A stretch of 64,000 nucleotides of DNA, taken from contig NC_045145.1 in the NCBI RefSeq assembly GCF_008831285.2, positions 19,980,040 through 20,044,039 on the forward strand. Reading direction: 5' to 3'. This document shows positions 1-12,740 of this stretch, in pieces. This DNA comes from Nymphaea colorata. Taxonomy: Eukaryota; Streptophyta; Magnoliopsida; Nymphaeales; Nymphaeaceae. A program made the translations under genes and the position numbers. Every line of letters starts with the position of its first letter. Position 1 is the first letter of the stretch. The notes under the pieces were generated by a model that saw only the letters and a program-made list of their open reading frames with translations, was not told the DNA's origin and did no database searches.

Positions 1-276
1 CAAATTTAGCAACATCAAGATCTAACTTCGCAATATATGGACAAGCATATAGTAGACATCCTGTAATATATAAATTTGAAGCAGGTATCAGGACCAATGA
101 AGTAATAATTTGTGCTTTTGTATTGTTGATATTTCTGCAATTGTCAAAGCTTTGGTTTATGAGTTATTTTGTATTATGTTCATGTAGATTGCAATTGTTT
201 ATTCCATTTTCGTGATTGTTGAATTTGATTTGATTTCTAGACTTGCCTAACTTATGTCTTTGTTATTCCATCGTAG
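1..276. other. AT-rich sequence upstream of first exon, probably intron
   Basis: This stretch is T-rich and has no coding frame I can support. It ends in a good 3' splice site (tcgtag) at 271-276, so it is most simply an intron of the gene that follows. Any first exon would then lie outside the window. It could instead be a promoter and leader intron. Confidence 0.4.
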
Positions 277-2459
277 AATATGCAGCTTATGGATTCTGAG
301 AGAAAACAGTCTTCTGTTAAAGCTTTCGAGGGGATACATGGAGTGCAGTTAGTTCCACGTTGGCCATTCATGATACAGGAGATACCTCAAGATGTTAACT
401 TCAGCAGTAGCTGCAAACATGATGATACCACCACTGCCAATCACAAAATATTGATGCAGTAAGAGAAATTCACATGATGTCTTTTCTTTGTTATCAGATT
501 ATTCTGCCATATTCTAGTTTACCCGAATAAGTATGTTTGCTTAAATGCCTAACTGTTTTATTGTGCGTTTGCATCAGGAGAATATGGCAGATGCGACCAC
601 CTTCCTTAACACCAATTCACTGTAGCCATCAAGGTATCCAGAATGCCTGTTGTAATGACCTGAGGAAATTTGATTGAACATTTGTTTTGCATTTATATGC
701 TGATTTTCTGGGCTACAGGTGATCGTTGTGTGGCAGAAACCATTGCTAATGTTCTAACATCATTGCCTTTCATTTTTCTTGGATTCCAAGCCCCTAGGTG
801 AGTTTATGTTTTAAATGTTAAACTTTTTGTCAAACGTCTGTTAATTGTGATGCTGCCTTATTGGTATGTAATTCTTGCCCTAACTGGATGCAGGAGGAAT
901 TTGACTAGTACACTTTATGCTAATTCATTAATTGGTGTTGGAGTGGCTTCAAGTTTGTACCACTCCTCAAGAGGAAAAGCTCGAAAATATTTGAGATGGG
1001 CTGATTACACGATGATAGCAACTGCAACTGTTGTAAGTCAAACAGTGTTGATTACGAATCACTTTCTATTTGTGTATTATAAGAACTCGTCTCTTGTGCT
1101 TGACTATTGGTTTGTGACACATTAACTGTCTCTGGTGAAGCATGAGAAAGCATCAAATGATATTCTTGTTAGTGACATAAAATTGTCAATGAATCCAACC
1201 AATCGCCATATAACTGTAACGTGCCCTTCTTGTGGTGACTGCCAACAAACACCAAGAAGACTGCTACTACATTAGTCATTGTAACATACATTTTTCTCTC
1301 AGGATATTCTGAGACTAATTGTCATTTGAATTATTTTGATCTGTTGGAACAAATCCATTGGAGCACTATCATACGTGAAGCAATCTCTCTCTCTCTCTCA
1401 ATAAATAAAAGTACGAAAATGATTCTGGTAACAGAATCCCAAACTAAGATATGATTGGAGGCTAGAAAGTACAGCTTTCTGTGATGTGTATAAAAGTCTT
1501 GTGTGCGAAAGGGCGTAGAGATGGTTGCCGTTTCTCATCCTTCTTACAGAGCTCATTGAAAAGGAAACCTTCAGGTTCTGTACCATGATAGAATGGACTT
1601 TCAAGAAAAGCGAAAAAATGCAATTAATTAGGGCCTAATGAAAATCAGTGTTACTTGTTTAGTACAATGACCATGCTGACTGTCCAATGATCGTTGCATA
1701 GTGCTTGATAATAGATAAAACCTTGGAGAATAGAATGTTAAAGCCTTTATAGTCACATAATTTTGAAGATGCAATATTTTCAACAAAATATTAGTGCCTA
1801 TCTTTTTTCTTCCTTGGCATCCTTATTATAAGTTTGAGGCGTTTATTTGCAGTAGCATTTTTTAGCGTCTGCGGTTTGGACGCTGTACATTTTGGGTGCT
1901 TCTCCGTTTTTCTGCTCTGACTTTAAGTGGTTGGTGATTTTCATCTATATGCTTGACATTTTAATATTCTTGCTGAATTTCAAGTTTGGTTTAATTTTAT
2001 TTTTTAGTGTCTCTCAAGAGCATTGAGGAACGAAAATCCCAGATTTCTTATGGCAGCTTCTGCATTATGCCTTCCATTCCAGCCTTTAATTGTTTCAGCT
2101 GTGCACACTGGTATGATGGAGGTGAGAGACGATAAGTTCTTTTATTACTTAAACCGAAATCGTATTTGTGTGTTTTTTAGCCTTTGGTTGTAGGCTTATT
2201 ATAGCTACTTTCTTGGTTAACTGTTCTTCAAGTTTACCACTTCATGCTTCTATGCACGTTCTTAAAGGTTGCATTTGCAAGGAGAGCATCCACGAAACCA
2301 GAGCTGCGGACGGCTCACAGTTTGCATACGTTATCATCTGCTTTGGGTGGTGCACTCTTCATAGCAGATGACCTTTTCCCTGAAACTCCTTACCTTCATG
2401 CGGCTTGGCATCTTGCAGCGGCTATTGGTGTCGGGACCTGTAATAAGTTGCTTGAATGA
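277..2459 (+). CDS. CREST-superfamily-like multi-pass membrane protein (3' part or whole)
   Basis: Six exons join in frame: 277-458, 578-633, 719-797, 894-1032, 2008-2121 and 2268-2459, all with GT-AG borders. Reading from the ATG at 280 gives about 252 residues. About 60 hydrophilic residues come first, followed by several hydrophobic segments. The motif SLYHSS, then an Asp in RWADYTM, and a late HAAWH fit the Ser/His, Asp and HxxxH metal-site pattern of the CREST superfamily (alkaline ceramidases, PAQR receptors, Per1, TMEM8). A membrane hydrolase is therefore a reasonable inference, but the substrate cannot be told. I recall close plant homologues annotated only as transmembrane proteins. 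The start is uncertain because the first exon seen begins at an acceptor site, so an upstream exon may be missing. Confidence 0.8.
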
Positions 2460-2725
2460 TCTTTGGAGATCGAACGTTCATCTGTATTATATTATATCCC
2501 AATTAGCAATTCTTCTTCATTCTTGGTTCACACCATGTGATCCCTAAACATAAGCAGTCAAAAGAAAGCTGTACGAATTTCACTAAGTTGCCTGAATGAT
2601 CTTTGTAAATTGAAAGTTCATCTGTATTATATTATATCCCAATTGGCAATTTTTCTCCATTCTTGTGTGAACGTGATCCTTAAACAGAAACAGTCAAAAG
2701 AAAGCTGTACGAATTTCATAAAATT
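2445..2725. repeat. 140-bp tandem duplication at the 3' end of the membrane-protein gene
   Basis: Unit 1 is 2445-2584 and unit 2 is 2585-2725. They match over their whole length with scattered substitutions and small indels. Unit 1 contains the last codons and the stop of the CREST-like gene, so unit 2 carries a second, untranslated copy of that coding end inside the 3' region. Confidence 0.85.
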
Positions 2726-5030
2726 AAGTTGATTCAAGACCAAGAGGAAGGGATCTCTTCTGTAGTTCTTGCATTGAGATAGTATGGTGTCTGATCCTGT
2801 GGGCAAGGCGCCGTTTCATGCTTGAATCCGAAGTTGGCTCTTCCCGATTTGCGCATATTATTTTCTTTGTAGGTCTATCGAATCTCAATCACCCTAGCAA
2901 AAAGAGTTTTATGTTCATAAAGTCTACAATGCTGTATTTGGGACACAATGACCGACCAATCTGTCGAGGCACGGACCATTGTGACCTCTTGAGAAGTGCT
3001 GGTAATTAGACGCGCAAATTGGCTAAGTTCAGTTCATGTTAAATGACCGTAATGTAAGGCTCGACAGGTTCTGGCCCGTCAGCGTAACATGTTCGTGCAT
3101 GAATAAGGGATATGCGGCATAGCTACATATATCGGTATACATCATTTTTTTCATAAGCATGGGCTTAAAGACAGGACTTGGGAGTTCATTCTCAATTTAG
3201 GATTCAAAGAAATTCAAGACGAAGTGCCACTTTAAAATTTGAATTTGTTCACCACTGGTCTAGCTCGAAATTTCCTTCAGTCTGTAGGTTAAAACTCAGA
3301 TTTACGTATACAAGGTAGAAACAAGGAACATGTTCTACCATTCAACTTTATTTACCTGCAATATTACTTTTATGATAAACAACATTCACGTCTTCCTTTC
3401 CCGGTAACACAACCAGATGAAAAGCAAAAAAACACATCGCAGTAATCTTTGCATTAGTTTTTCTGGGGGTGTGCTTACGGTGTGTGTGTGAAGGTGAGAG
3501 AGATACGGGCTGGAGACTGGAGTACTCTCATTTTATGAGAGTAGCATAGGGCAGCGATCCTATTTGTAGGCATTGCCTGGCCCAGTCAATGAATGGCTCT
3601 GACCTACGCGTTAATCAAACGCAGGAGAAGGTTCTTTTAATAATAAAAGATTTTCAACACTGTACTTGCTCTTGAAAAGCATGGAAAGCCTATGGCACAA
3701 ATAAATCCACAACTTTGCATTTGCTAATTTCTTAACAAAGTCATAAATGATTGAAGAACCCAAGTGTATCGATAATTGTGTAGCAATAAAAGCCAGACAT
3801 GTCAATAGCAGGAAACAATTGGTTATAATTTGACTGATGAAAGGCAGGACGCTGCCACAGCAACTCTTTGTATAAAAAAATACAAAGCAGTAAATATTAA
3901 ACAATGGCAAGGAATGGCATCTTGACTATTAGTAACCCGAGGGCTACAACCCAAGCAGAAGACGAGCAAGAACAGAAAACCAAATCAGAAATGCTCAACC
4001 CTGAAGTTTATAAAAACTAATATTTATTTGCCGTCCTTCTGGACTAACATCAATGCGTATTACTTCGATGGGACGTAGCGTTAAGGCCTTGACAGACTTG
4101 TGCCTTATGATGATGTGATGATCATGATGATATAATGATCATAACTGTGATCATGATACTGTGAGGATGCCAATGATGAATGCACATCTAAATGAGCAGA
4201 TACCTGACTCCGAAGCATCTTCTCCCCGCGCACGAAAGCTGCATTCTCCACCTCTTCTTTCCTTTTTTCCCCCTCAATTCAGTGCGATGGTCCATAGCTC
4301 ATAAAAAACCGCGTCGGTCCCGCTCGACATGCATCCGCTTTTTTAGAAGATAAAGCCCACATTTAATTCAGTCGCATGGGCACCAGTCGATAGCAAAACA
4401 GCTTTAACCAGTAGCATTAATGGCATACTTGCATTAGAATAATCGCGCAATTTTCCAAACTCATCTTCTCCACTCTTCCTCGGCCCATCGATCCGTGCTA
4501 GCACCCCAGCTCTGCTGTGTCCTTACAGTCTACCAAAGAGAGAAGGCACAGCAAAACTTTGTTTCTCCATGCAGAAGAATATAAGTTATGATGTGGGGTA
4601 CATCCTGTGGTTCTAGATCTGTTTCAAAACTTTCGGTATTGCAATGAGTAGAGAGGAAGACCTTCAATATTCAGCATTAACTCGCTCCATCAATATGAAC
4701 AGAAGGAATTGCACTCTGCAAAGCACAGATGGCTCTGGTTTCGCAGGATATTAATTTACATATTCTTACAGACTGTGGTTTTAGCAGCGACAGCAGCCAT
4801 GGTCTACTTGATAGTCTTCTGACATCACTAACTACTTTTGCACCGTAACCATGTCCGTGGACTAGTGGTTGATCCATCCGGTAAACCAAGGACAATCATG
4901 GAGCAAAACCAAGCAAAGCATAACTAAACTCATAAAAGAACTTGGCCATGAAAAGCAGAAAAGCAGGAAGAAGAAAAAGAGAGAAGAAATCTCTATATTT
5001 CAGCAGCAAAAAGAATTTTACAGCGTTTTG
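2726..5030. other. Intergenic, no gene recognised
   Basis: Only short unsupported open frames occur here. A short run of near-palindromic gatgatcatgat-type sequence lies near 4108-4160. Nothing could be assigned to a family on either strand. Confidence 0.4.
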
Positions 5031-5270
5031 CTAGTTGTGAAGAGGATTCGGACCAGTATGAATCCTTCTCTTCTCTTGCCCAAACAACGTCTCGGCATCT
5101 CCAGGGTCACCGCTGCTGCTTGTCTCGAGAGACGGTGCTGGAGAAGGAGCCAAGTGCACGAGAACTTCCTTCTTCAACCTGACAGCACCGGATTTGCTTG
5201 TACACAGAAGCATCAGAAGGACCCAAAAACAAAAGACCACATTCTTCCTCCTCAGTAAAAGGCGGACCAT
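5031..5270 (-). CDS. CLE-family signalling peptide precursor
   Basis: This single-exon frame encodes 79 residues. It starts at the Met before VRLLLRR, which gives a basic N-terminus and a hydrophobic core (VVFCFWVLLMLL) typical of a signal peptide. A longer in-frame start at 5387 would bury that signal. The middle is a variable Pro/Ser-rich spacer, and the protein ends exactly in RRIHTGPNPLHN. That matches the 12-residue CLE box (RxVPxGPxPLHN-like), including the GP, the P-L-H-N end and a preceding Lys for processing. CLE peptides are secreted, trimmed and sensed by leucine-rich-repeat receptor kinases in meristem and vascular control. Position 4 is His instead of the usual Pro. A candidate TATA box (TATAAACT on the minus strand) lies at 5571-5578, with a (GA)n tract in the presumed leader. 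Confidence 0.85.
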   Translation of the reverse strand: MVRLLLRRKNVVFCFWVLLMLLCTSKSGAVRLKKEVLVHLAPSPAPSLETSSSGDPGDAETLFGQEKRRIHTGPNPLHN

Positions 5271-5460
5271 CCTAAACAGGCAGGCTTTCTCCTCTAGGTC
5301 TCTTTCTCGGCAAGACAAGAAAGTGGGGGTTGAAAAGAGAGGCAAACGCTCACAAAGGTTAAAAAAACTCCAAACTTTGATGTGCATCGTCTTCTACATC
5401 CCCAAAACTTTACTGGGCTTCATCAAAACTAATAGATACTACGGCCAGTCCCAAAAAACA

Positions 5461-5462
<2 letters not shown>

Positions 5463-5510
<48 letters not shown>
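5463..5510. repeat. (GA)n microsatellite
   Basis: An uninterrupted GA/CT dinucleotide run of about 48 bp lies roughly 190-240 bp upstream of the CLE start codon. It is read as CT on the coding strand. CT-rich leaders are common in plant genes, so it probably belongs to the transcribed leader or core promoter. Confidence 0.9.
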
Positions 5511-5512
<2 letters not shown>

Positions 5513-8005
5513 AGAGGAGAAGAGAGGACAGGAAAGGAAGATTCTGAATCTTCTGATATTTGGCCGGGCTAGTTTATACCTCAGTTGGAACCTGAAGTTT
5601 GATTCTTCGAACTTTCTTCTCTCCTTTCTTTTTTCTCCTTGGCTTTTGTTTTCACCTTGGTGTTTGACTTGTGAATGTATTGTTATATTGGTCTCATCGC
5701 TTTTCTCTCATTTCCATGCTTCTTCCTTTTTTTAATCTCGAGTAGAATTATTATTTGCTGCATGGCAGCTCTGCATTGAGATTCTGGCAGTTTGGAGACA
5801 GTGACGAGGAAGAAAGTTTGGTGAGAGAGAGAGAGAGAATTTTTAAAAGAAAATTTTCTATCTAGTGGCCAATCTCTTGCCATAATTCCAAAAACAAGAA
5901 TTGGTTTTGAAATTTTGTGGCACCATCGGTCAAGTTTTGTCACATTCGGAATTCTACTGTTCATTGTTCCCCCACTACATTCTCCTTTTGAAAATTTAGT
6001 ATACAGTGAGTTGAGAATTGTTCATTTTAGTGATTACTAGAGAAATGAGTAACCCTTGCGGTCAGATGTTAACCTGAGTTTATAATATGCATGGCAACTA
6101 AGATACGTCCTTGTTTGTTAGTCGTCAGAACGCTCTGCCCAATATGAAGAAACTGAAAAGAGCGAGGCTTTTTATTGAAATGAAGGCAACAGCTTGAGCC
6201 CTTAAAGAAATTCGTTTCTCCTTAACTTTTTGCAATTAAAAAGAAAGAAAACAATCGGAATTGGGAGGGGCAGACACAGAGGGTGCAGCGAGAGGCAGAA
6301 GGGAAGAAGCTTTAATTTTTTCATGACGGCATCGTTTCCCGACACCGCCCCGCGTCCTCATCCAGAGGTGTTAGTTGGCTCGCAGTAAATGTAGCCGTTG
6401 TCTGCGCGATCTTCAAAGTCCTCTCTCGTTCCCTGTCCTGCTGCTGCTTCTGCACTTCACACACCGAGAGAGATAGATCTAGAGAGTGAGAGCGACAGAG
6501 AGCTCCCTCATTCTTCTAATTGCAGATCTGCCAACAGATTTGTTCTTGACAAAAACTTCCGCTCAAGTTTTGGTGGGTCTGCTTACGCGTGTTTTTGTGT
6601 CTCTGATCTAGCGAACTGTAATCTGTTGGTGCTAAACTTTTCATCGATCTATCTTAAGAATAAACTCACCCTGTTGTGTAAACGAAAGGAAGTAATAAAC
6701 AAAATAAAGAAGTATTGGAAGTTGTGGAAGATCTCGTGCGAGCAATCACGTGGGTCTTGAACGCGACCACATCAAAAGTTTCACTTCGTTGACCCACGAT
6801 TCCCTCCCTCTAAATACTAATTCTCACTCCTTAAACGGCAGGCAGTACATAGATATAATGGTCTAGCTTTTTTACTTTTTTCTCTCTCTCAATATTTCAC
6901 TTCCCTTTGCCTCTCTTTTTTTTTTTCTTTTTCTTTTTGACAACGGTTTTTTCCACCCTGAACCTAGTGAACCTTACAGAAATTTAAAAAACTAAATGAA
7001 AATGTGAACATTTAGTGTCTAGACAATAGTTTGTGAGGCAAAGAAATATAAGACTATTTATTTCAAAAGTTTTACTAAGTTCGATCGGCATCTATTTTTG
7101 AAGAATTCAGGCCTACCCCTGTAATTGTTAAGGGAGGAAGGAAAGGGGACAGGTTCGAGATTTAGATATGAAGTAAAGATGATAATTCATGCATTTTTGA
7201 AACAGATGATCTAAGATTCTTGTTAAGGATCACGGTTCTGTAATCTTTAGGATGTAGAATCTTAAGAGATCTGAACAGCCCAATATGTTGGACTGAAACC
7301 AGTTGCTGGTTATCAGATTTGGCTCTGTAATGGAATCACGATGTACGTTGGAAGCCTTCATCCAAAGACCTGCTGAAAAGAACGATGCACAATCGTGTTG
7401 CAAGCGATTTGGCGCAGCTGGTTTTGGGTTTTGAGAAAACGATGGCCCAAAGATGCTGCGCCTATATGGAAGCTTCATCATCGAAAAGGGGTAACCACGC
7501 TTCATCGAAACGATTGCCAACTGCATTAATATACTAATCTTCGGACATTCGCTTCTGCAGTTCCGCTTAAATAATTAGTGCTCTATACATCTTGCTTGCT
7601 GGTAACCATGGAGAGAAATGGCTGAACTAGAATTTCATCCCATTAAAAACTGACCATGCAGGCATGATGCATGCTACGATGGACGTCGAAAATGGATAAG
7701 CAGTGGATGGACCTGTCCTGAAAGTGCAAGTGCCAGGAACTGACCACTTCATCACAATTAGGCTGTGATGGCTCTATCAGTTGACAAGAAATAAACATTG
7801 AGCAGCAACAAAAAACATTCCTAGTTATATAGAAGTTTCAAACCGACAAATGACTCTTGAAGTCTTGAAACAGTTTTTAGTTCTTGAGAAACGAAAATGG
7901 TTAACTTAAAACCGACCTGAAACATCATCATGTCAAATAAAAACAGTATTAAATCAAACAATATTTTGCTTATGTACAAGAGCAACCTTAAATGGTAACG
8001 CACTA

Positions 8006-8010
<5 letters not shown>

Positions 8011-8042
<32 letters not shown>
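8011..8042. repeat. (CA)n microsatellite
   Basis: This is a run of about 15 CA dinucleotides with short AT-rich flanks. No gene context is visible. Confidence 0.9.
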
Positions 8043-8045
<3 letters not shown>

Positions 8046-9493
8046 GTAGTACTTGTCAATTCCTTATTTCAAGGGCGGGGCAGCCAGAACGAGGCACCAA
8101 ACTGCTTCACTGGTTCACCTACACAGTCCCCTCTACGTCTGCCAAGGGAAGCCATGATGGTGATGAAAGACGATGCAGAGATGCAGGATGGACATTAGTT
8201 TCCCCATTAATGGTGGTAGGAAGACTGGCTTGTTTTATGGTGCCCAAAAGTAGGGCCTGTGCCCAAGTCCTTGGACTCGATCTGCTTCCGTCCTGATTTC
8301 TATATATATATTTTTTGGCATGTGATATGTCAACCTCAGAGGAGACACTGGAAAACCAATAGCTAGACCATATGATCAGATATATAAGCCCATGTGTTGC
8401 TACATATTGCACGAGTTGGTAACGATTTTTTCTGCAGTCAGGCGGCTTCATGAATGCAAAGAGGTAAACCTCTAGCAGAAGAGCAGTATATATGTGTGCA
8501 TACACGGATGGCTTAGTTCATTCATGATGCTTAGCCCCTTACAGTACTGTTGCCGGATCCAACGCAGCCAAAATTAAGACAAACTTCATTTACCCTAATT
8601 AAAGCACGCATGTTGATTATGGTTTTCTTTTACACGACATATTTTGGTGCTTTTAATGTATTGAGATGATGTATGCATTAAAATTGTACTTGTTAAATAA
8701 ATTACTTACATCTCATTGATAAACTTGTTTTGTCTATTTGATCACTTGAGAAAATGACATAAGGACAGTGAAAATGGCGTACTCCCAACAAGAGACATAA
8801 AGAGATTAAGCACCGCATTCCGTTGCTTTTTTGGGCAGCGAGATTATGGTTGATCGGCATTAGAAATTAAGTTCATCATGACTTAACTCATCTGAATTAG
8901 CTTTACACTTCTCGAGGTTTGAGTTTCGATTGGAGGAAACTAAATTAGTTGTTACTCTGATTAATTACTAGTCGAATTTGAGTTTGTTTGATTGATCCAA
9001 CTAATGAGAATCGGATTGTTAGGCACATTGGCATGATTAGACTCTTCCTAAAATACATTTGATATGTAGGCTATGAAGTACATCATTCATAATGGCCTGC
9101 AATAGTGAACCCTCGTGCTACTCTTAAATGTACTTAAATAAGCTGAACCCAGTGATGGGGACAAGCTGTTGATCCTTTGCTCGTCTTGTCTTATATAGAA
9201 CGTCATCCATTGTTATCACTTGCAGAAGGTGAAGTACTTGTGCTTTATCCAAGAGGTGGAAACATCAAAGTAAGCGTATGAAAGCCATCTCGACAGTGAA
9301 ACCCTAGAATTCTGATCATAAGGGGAAAAAGACAAAAATTAAAACAGGAATCTGCTTATTTAATCCTTCAGACTCTGGGATCTCTTGGGCTTTTCATTGT
9401 TAGTTTAATGGTTGCTGTTAGATGTTCTTTGAGGGATCGTACTGATCGAACTGTGGCTCATTTTAACTAAATGTTTCTGGAAACCGGAGAAAT

Positions 9494-9495
<2 letters not shown>

Positions 9496-9535
<40 letters not shown>
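9496..9535. repeat. (CT)n microsatellite
   Basis: This is an uninterrupted CT run of about 40 bp in the intergenic region. Confidence 0.9.
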
Positions 9536-9540
<5 letters not shown>

Positions 9541-10347
9541 GGGACCCCTCTGTGTAGCCTTTCTTGGAGACCCACACAAGAGTGTCCTAATATCGATCAG
9601 GAGCAGTTCAGTACCTATCTTTTACTTCAGTACTCGACATTAAATAGTTGTTGTTTTCATAAAAATCCATATATTCTGCATTTTATATAACTCCCACTAG
9701 CCTGCTAGCCATGGTTAAAATGACAAATGGATGAAATCCTCCCGCCATATATCTTTAGTTGAGTCAAATTACGGCCACCCGATGCAATGCATGAGATAGA
9801 TGTGATTAACCAAACCACGCAATAGAAACTGTGAGAAGCCAAAGGATTTTTCCATCCAAATTTGGATGGAGAAATCCACAAATCTTATATATATGCAACC
9901 TCCCAATCGAAGAAATCATTTAAATGGTCCCCCAAATATTGCATGTTCACTTTACAGCAAAACTCTTGAAGTATTTCTACATTCCACAAAGAATATGCTT
10001 TCTCAAAAATGCATGGCAGCATATAAATTTACAGTGGAATTATTCTCTCGTGTCCCTTTCTTGTGGAGCCCAATTTCATCATTGCAATGCAGGAGGCAAG
10101 TTTCATATTTAGGTGATTATTTATGGGGACGGGCTGTATGCATTTATGGGAAGTCATTTTACAAGGCCATACGGTCACGTGAATTGCCATCAAGTGTTGG
10201 CAACATGTTGATAGTCAAGTAAGTTTTGGATCATATATAAAGATTAGTGGCGCCACATTTGAGTCCAAGCAGATTAGGTGGTCCTCGGCAGCACGATCAA
10301 CAGAATAAGGTAGGATCCATGTTTATACTTGGTATATTTGTCTCAGA

Positions 10348-10349
<2 letters not shown>

Positions 10350-10416
<67 letters not shown>
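10350..10416. repeat. (TA)n microsatellite
   Basis: An uninterrupted TA run of about 66 bp, self-complementary and able to form a cruciform. A repeat this long is likely to be length-polymorphic. Confidence 0.9.
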
Positions 10417-10419
<3 letters not shown>

Positions 10420-11851
10420 GGTTTTTTCCCTTTGGTTTAATGTAAACAGGTATATTTGTTTGAGAGGATATTATTTTCCATTTGTTTTTCTCTTTCTCTC
10501 TTCTCTCTCTCTTTTTTTTATGTAAACGTTTAGGATTGGGATTGGCTATACATTTAGCTTTGAAGCTCAATAGATGCATCACTTGGTAAACGAAGTAGAA
10601 TCTGATTGATAAGCAGATGCAAGTCCAGTTTTATATATGCAACTGAACCTCAGTTCATTGCAACCCAATCCGACAGCATGCAATCAAAGATACTATAATC
10701 TAAAATTGCATTTAGTTGATATTAGCGTTTGAGTTTGGCATTGCCTAAATTTAAATTGAGAGGTGAACCTGCCTCTAATTGCCGTTTTTATAAATGCTGA
10801 AATTTATCGGCTAGCACTGCACGGTTGGTTTTTGAATGCTTTTTGCATGGTTTTGAATGAGTAGAAAGAATATTTCTTCCTACCGTACCGACTAGTTGAA
10901 AGCAACACCCTCACCCTTCCTCCCATCTCCCCAGCATTGTTTTTGGTGTCTTTGGATGACACCGTCATTATACTTCAACTTGCATATTTGTGTCATCTTT
11001 TTGCAACACGACAAGTTGATTTCATCCGAGCTCAAAAATAATACTCACTATACATCAGCTCCTACCTCTTCTTAGTATTGGTTCTTAAAAAGAAACTCAT
11101 TATAACTGATAAAAATAAAAAGGTAAAAAAAAAGTTTTAAAGCATAAATAATACGTACAAAATTACAAAAAAAAAACACTTAATGTTTGGGCAAATAACA
11201 AATCACTTCTCAATTAACAAAAGTTAACAAATAGGAACTCAACTTTTTAGAGAAATGATCAAAGAGTGACCTACTGACAAAGAACATTAAAATTTTGATA
11301 TGAAATGACAAAAGTACCTCTCCTAAAGCTGCACTACTTCTCCTTTTACCAATAAATTAAACATCTATATATCTATGTTTTTTTCTTTAGGAATGGTACT
11401 TTTGCTATTTTCTGCTCACATTTAATGTTTTCCATTTAATAGGTGACTCTTTGAGAATTTCTCTTAAAACTTAGGTGCATGCTTATTAGTTTTAAACGTT
11501 GACCATGACTAATTATTTAAACAAATTATAGACAATTTTTAATAATCTTTTCGCAATAATTAGCTTTTCAAACTTAGAAGAATCATTGGAGGAGCACCAT
11601 AACTATAAGAAAACGACTGAGCTAGCTAGATATGCCAGCACAAAAGTGGAACAATAATGGAAGGTAAAATGACCTACCTGGCTTTATCAGCCCCTTGGTA
11701 CGACTGACATCCACCAGTGCGCCCAGTACCGACTCACATCATGAACCTCCAAGGCTCGGTTCTGGTCCATTTGCTCAACAAGCAACAAAACACTAGGTTC
11801 ATCACAACATAACACTTTTCAAAACCACTTTAACAAAAAAGACATTTGTTC

Positions 11852-12609
11852 TTAGTTTTTCTCATTTTGTTCGGCATTTCTTAAGACTTTTGTTACTTTC
11901 ATTTGACTAGTCGGCCCTAGTGAAGAGCCTTTCTGTCTAAGACTCCAACGACAAAAATGCTTAAGCATGTGGACATGCCAGAACAAACAAAGAGTCGATT
12001 CAAGACCTGCCTTCTTACAGAGCAGATCAAGCATATCAACTGCGACTGATATGGAATCATGTGCCTTACGATTTACTTGACACAGCTTTTGGAAGCCAGT
12101 CCATTCCATATTGTAACTTTGTAACTGCAGTTCGTAAAGCCCATCGACCCGGTACTTGTTGTCTGAACTAGATATCATCTATGCTAGCCAACGTCCTGCT
12201 GAAGATGACTTGAAGGCAATCTCTACGTAGCTTTAGAAACCAATGTGGCTATGTGCTCATCTTCACACCTAAAACTTATTAGATTGCCAATAAAACGGCT
12301 GCTGGCAGATAGGTTCCCTACCCTTTTATTTCGAAGAACAAAAACATATTAGATTGATGGCCCTCAAAAAAACAACATAGCTTTGTACTTACCTTCCCGC
12401 CTGAAGCAAATGTGAGATTGCTTGTAGGCATCAGCAGAAGAGGGGATATCTTCTAAGCGCATCAAATTTGAATGGGAACATGCCTCGTTTAACCCACCAA
12501 ATGAAAGAACTTGAAGCCAACCACTTCGTGCCGCCCTAGACAACAAGGCACAATTCGATGAACAGACAACCTCTGCTAAGGTATTGATGCCTAACATGCT
12601 CGTAGCCAT
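11852..12609 (-). CDS. Unrecognised two-exon gene or gene fragment
   Basis: Two minus-strand frames join cleanly across one GT-AG intron. Exon 1 is 12609-12393 and ends in a strong donor (G|GTAAGT). Exon 2 is 12162-11852 and follows a TTCAG acceptor. The phase (1) matches, the length is an exact multiple of three, and the product is 175 residues. The sequence is cysteine-rich and mixed alpha-helical in look (for example DMLDLLCKKAGL), with no signal peptide or obvious membrane segment. I cannot name the family. A possible acceptor just upstream of the first Met (near 12645) opens onto frames with stops, so this may be the 3' remnant of a larger host gene. The function is unknown. Confidence 0.35.
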
Positions 12610-12674
12610 TCGATGTAATCATCATCGCTTCTGAAATTGTAGCCAATTCTCTAATTCATGAAACCCATCTTTTT

Positions 12675-12675
<1 letters not shown>

Positions 12676-12739
<64 letters not shown>
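12676..12739. repeat. Compound (GT)n(GA)n microsatellite
   Basis: About 14 GT repeats pass directly into about 17 GA repeats. It lies just upstream of the unrecognised minus-strand gene. Confidence 0.9.

Positions 12740-12740
<1 letters not shown>

Larger units (their letters stand above)
5579..11851. other. Long intergenic region, no gene recognised
   Basis: It holds several microsatellites and AT-rich spacer sequence. The stretch at 6290-6560 is more GC-rich, with CT/GA-rich blocks resembling a plant 5' leader, but no downstream coding exon could be joined to it. Short open frames at 7230-7526 (-), 8119-8505 (-) and 9866-10222 (+) have no recognisable domain. Confidence 0.4.

Noticed and set aside
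7230-7526. 98-codon minus frame
   Set aside because: It has no domain, no splice partner and no promoter context that I can see.
10343-10582. Open frames with Tyr-Ile repeats here and at 33118-33381
   Set aside because: They are (TA)n microsatellites read as codons.
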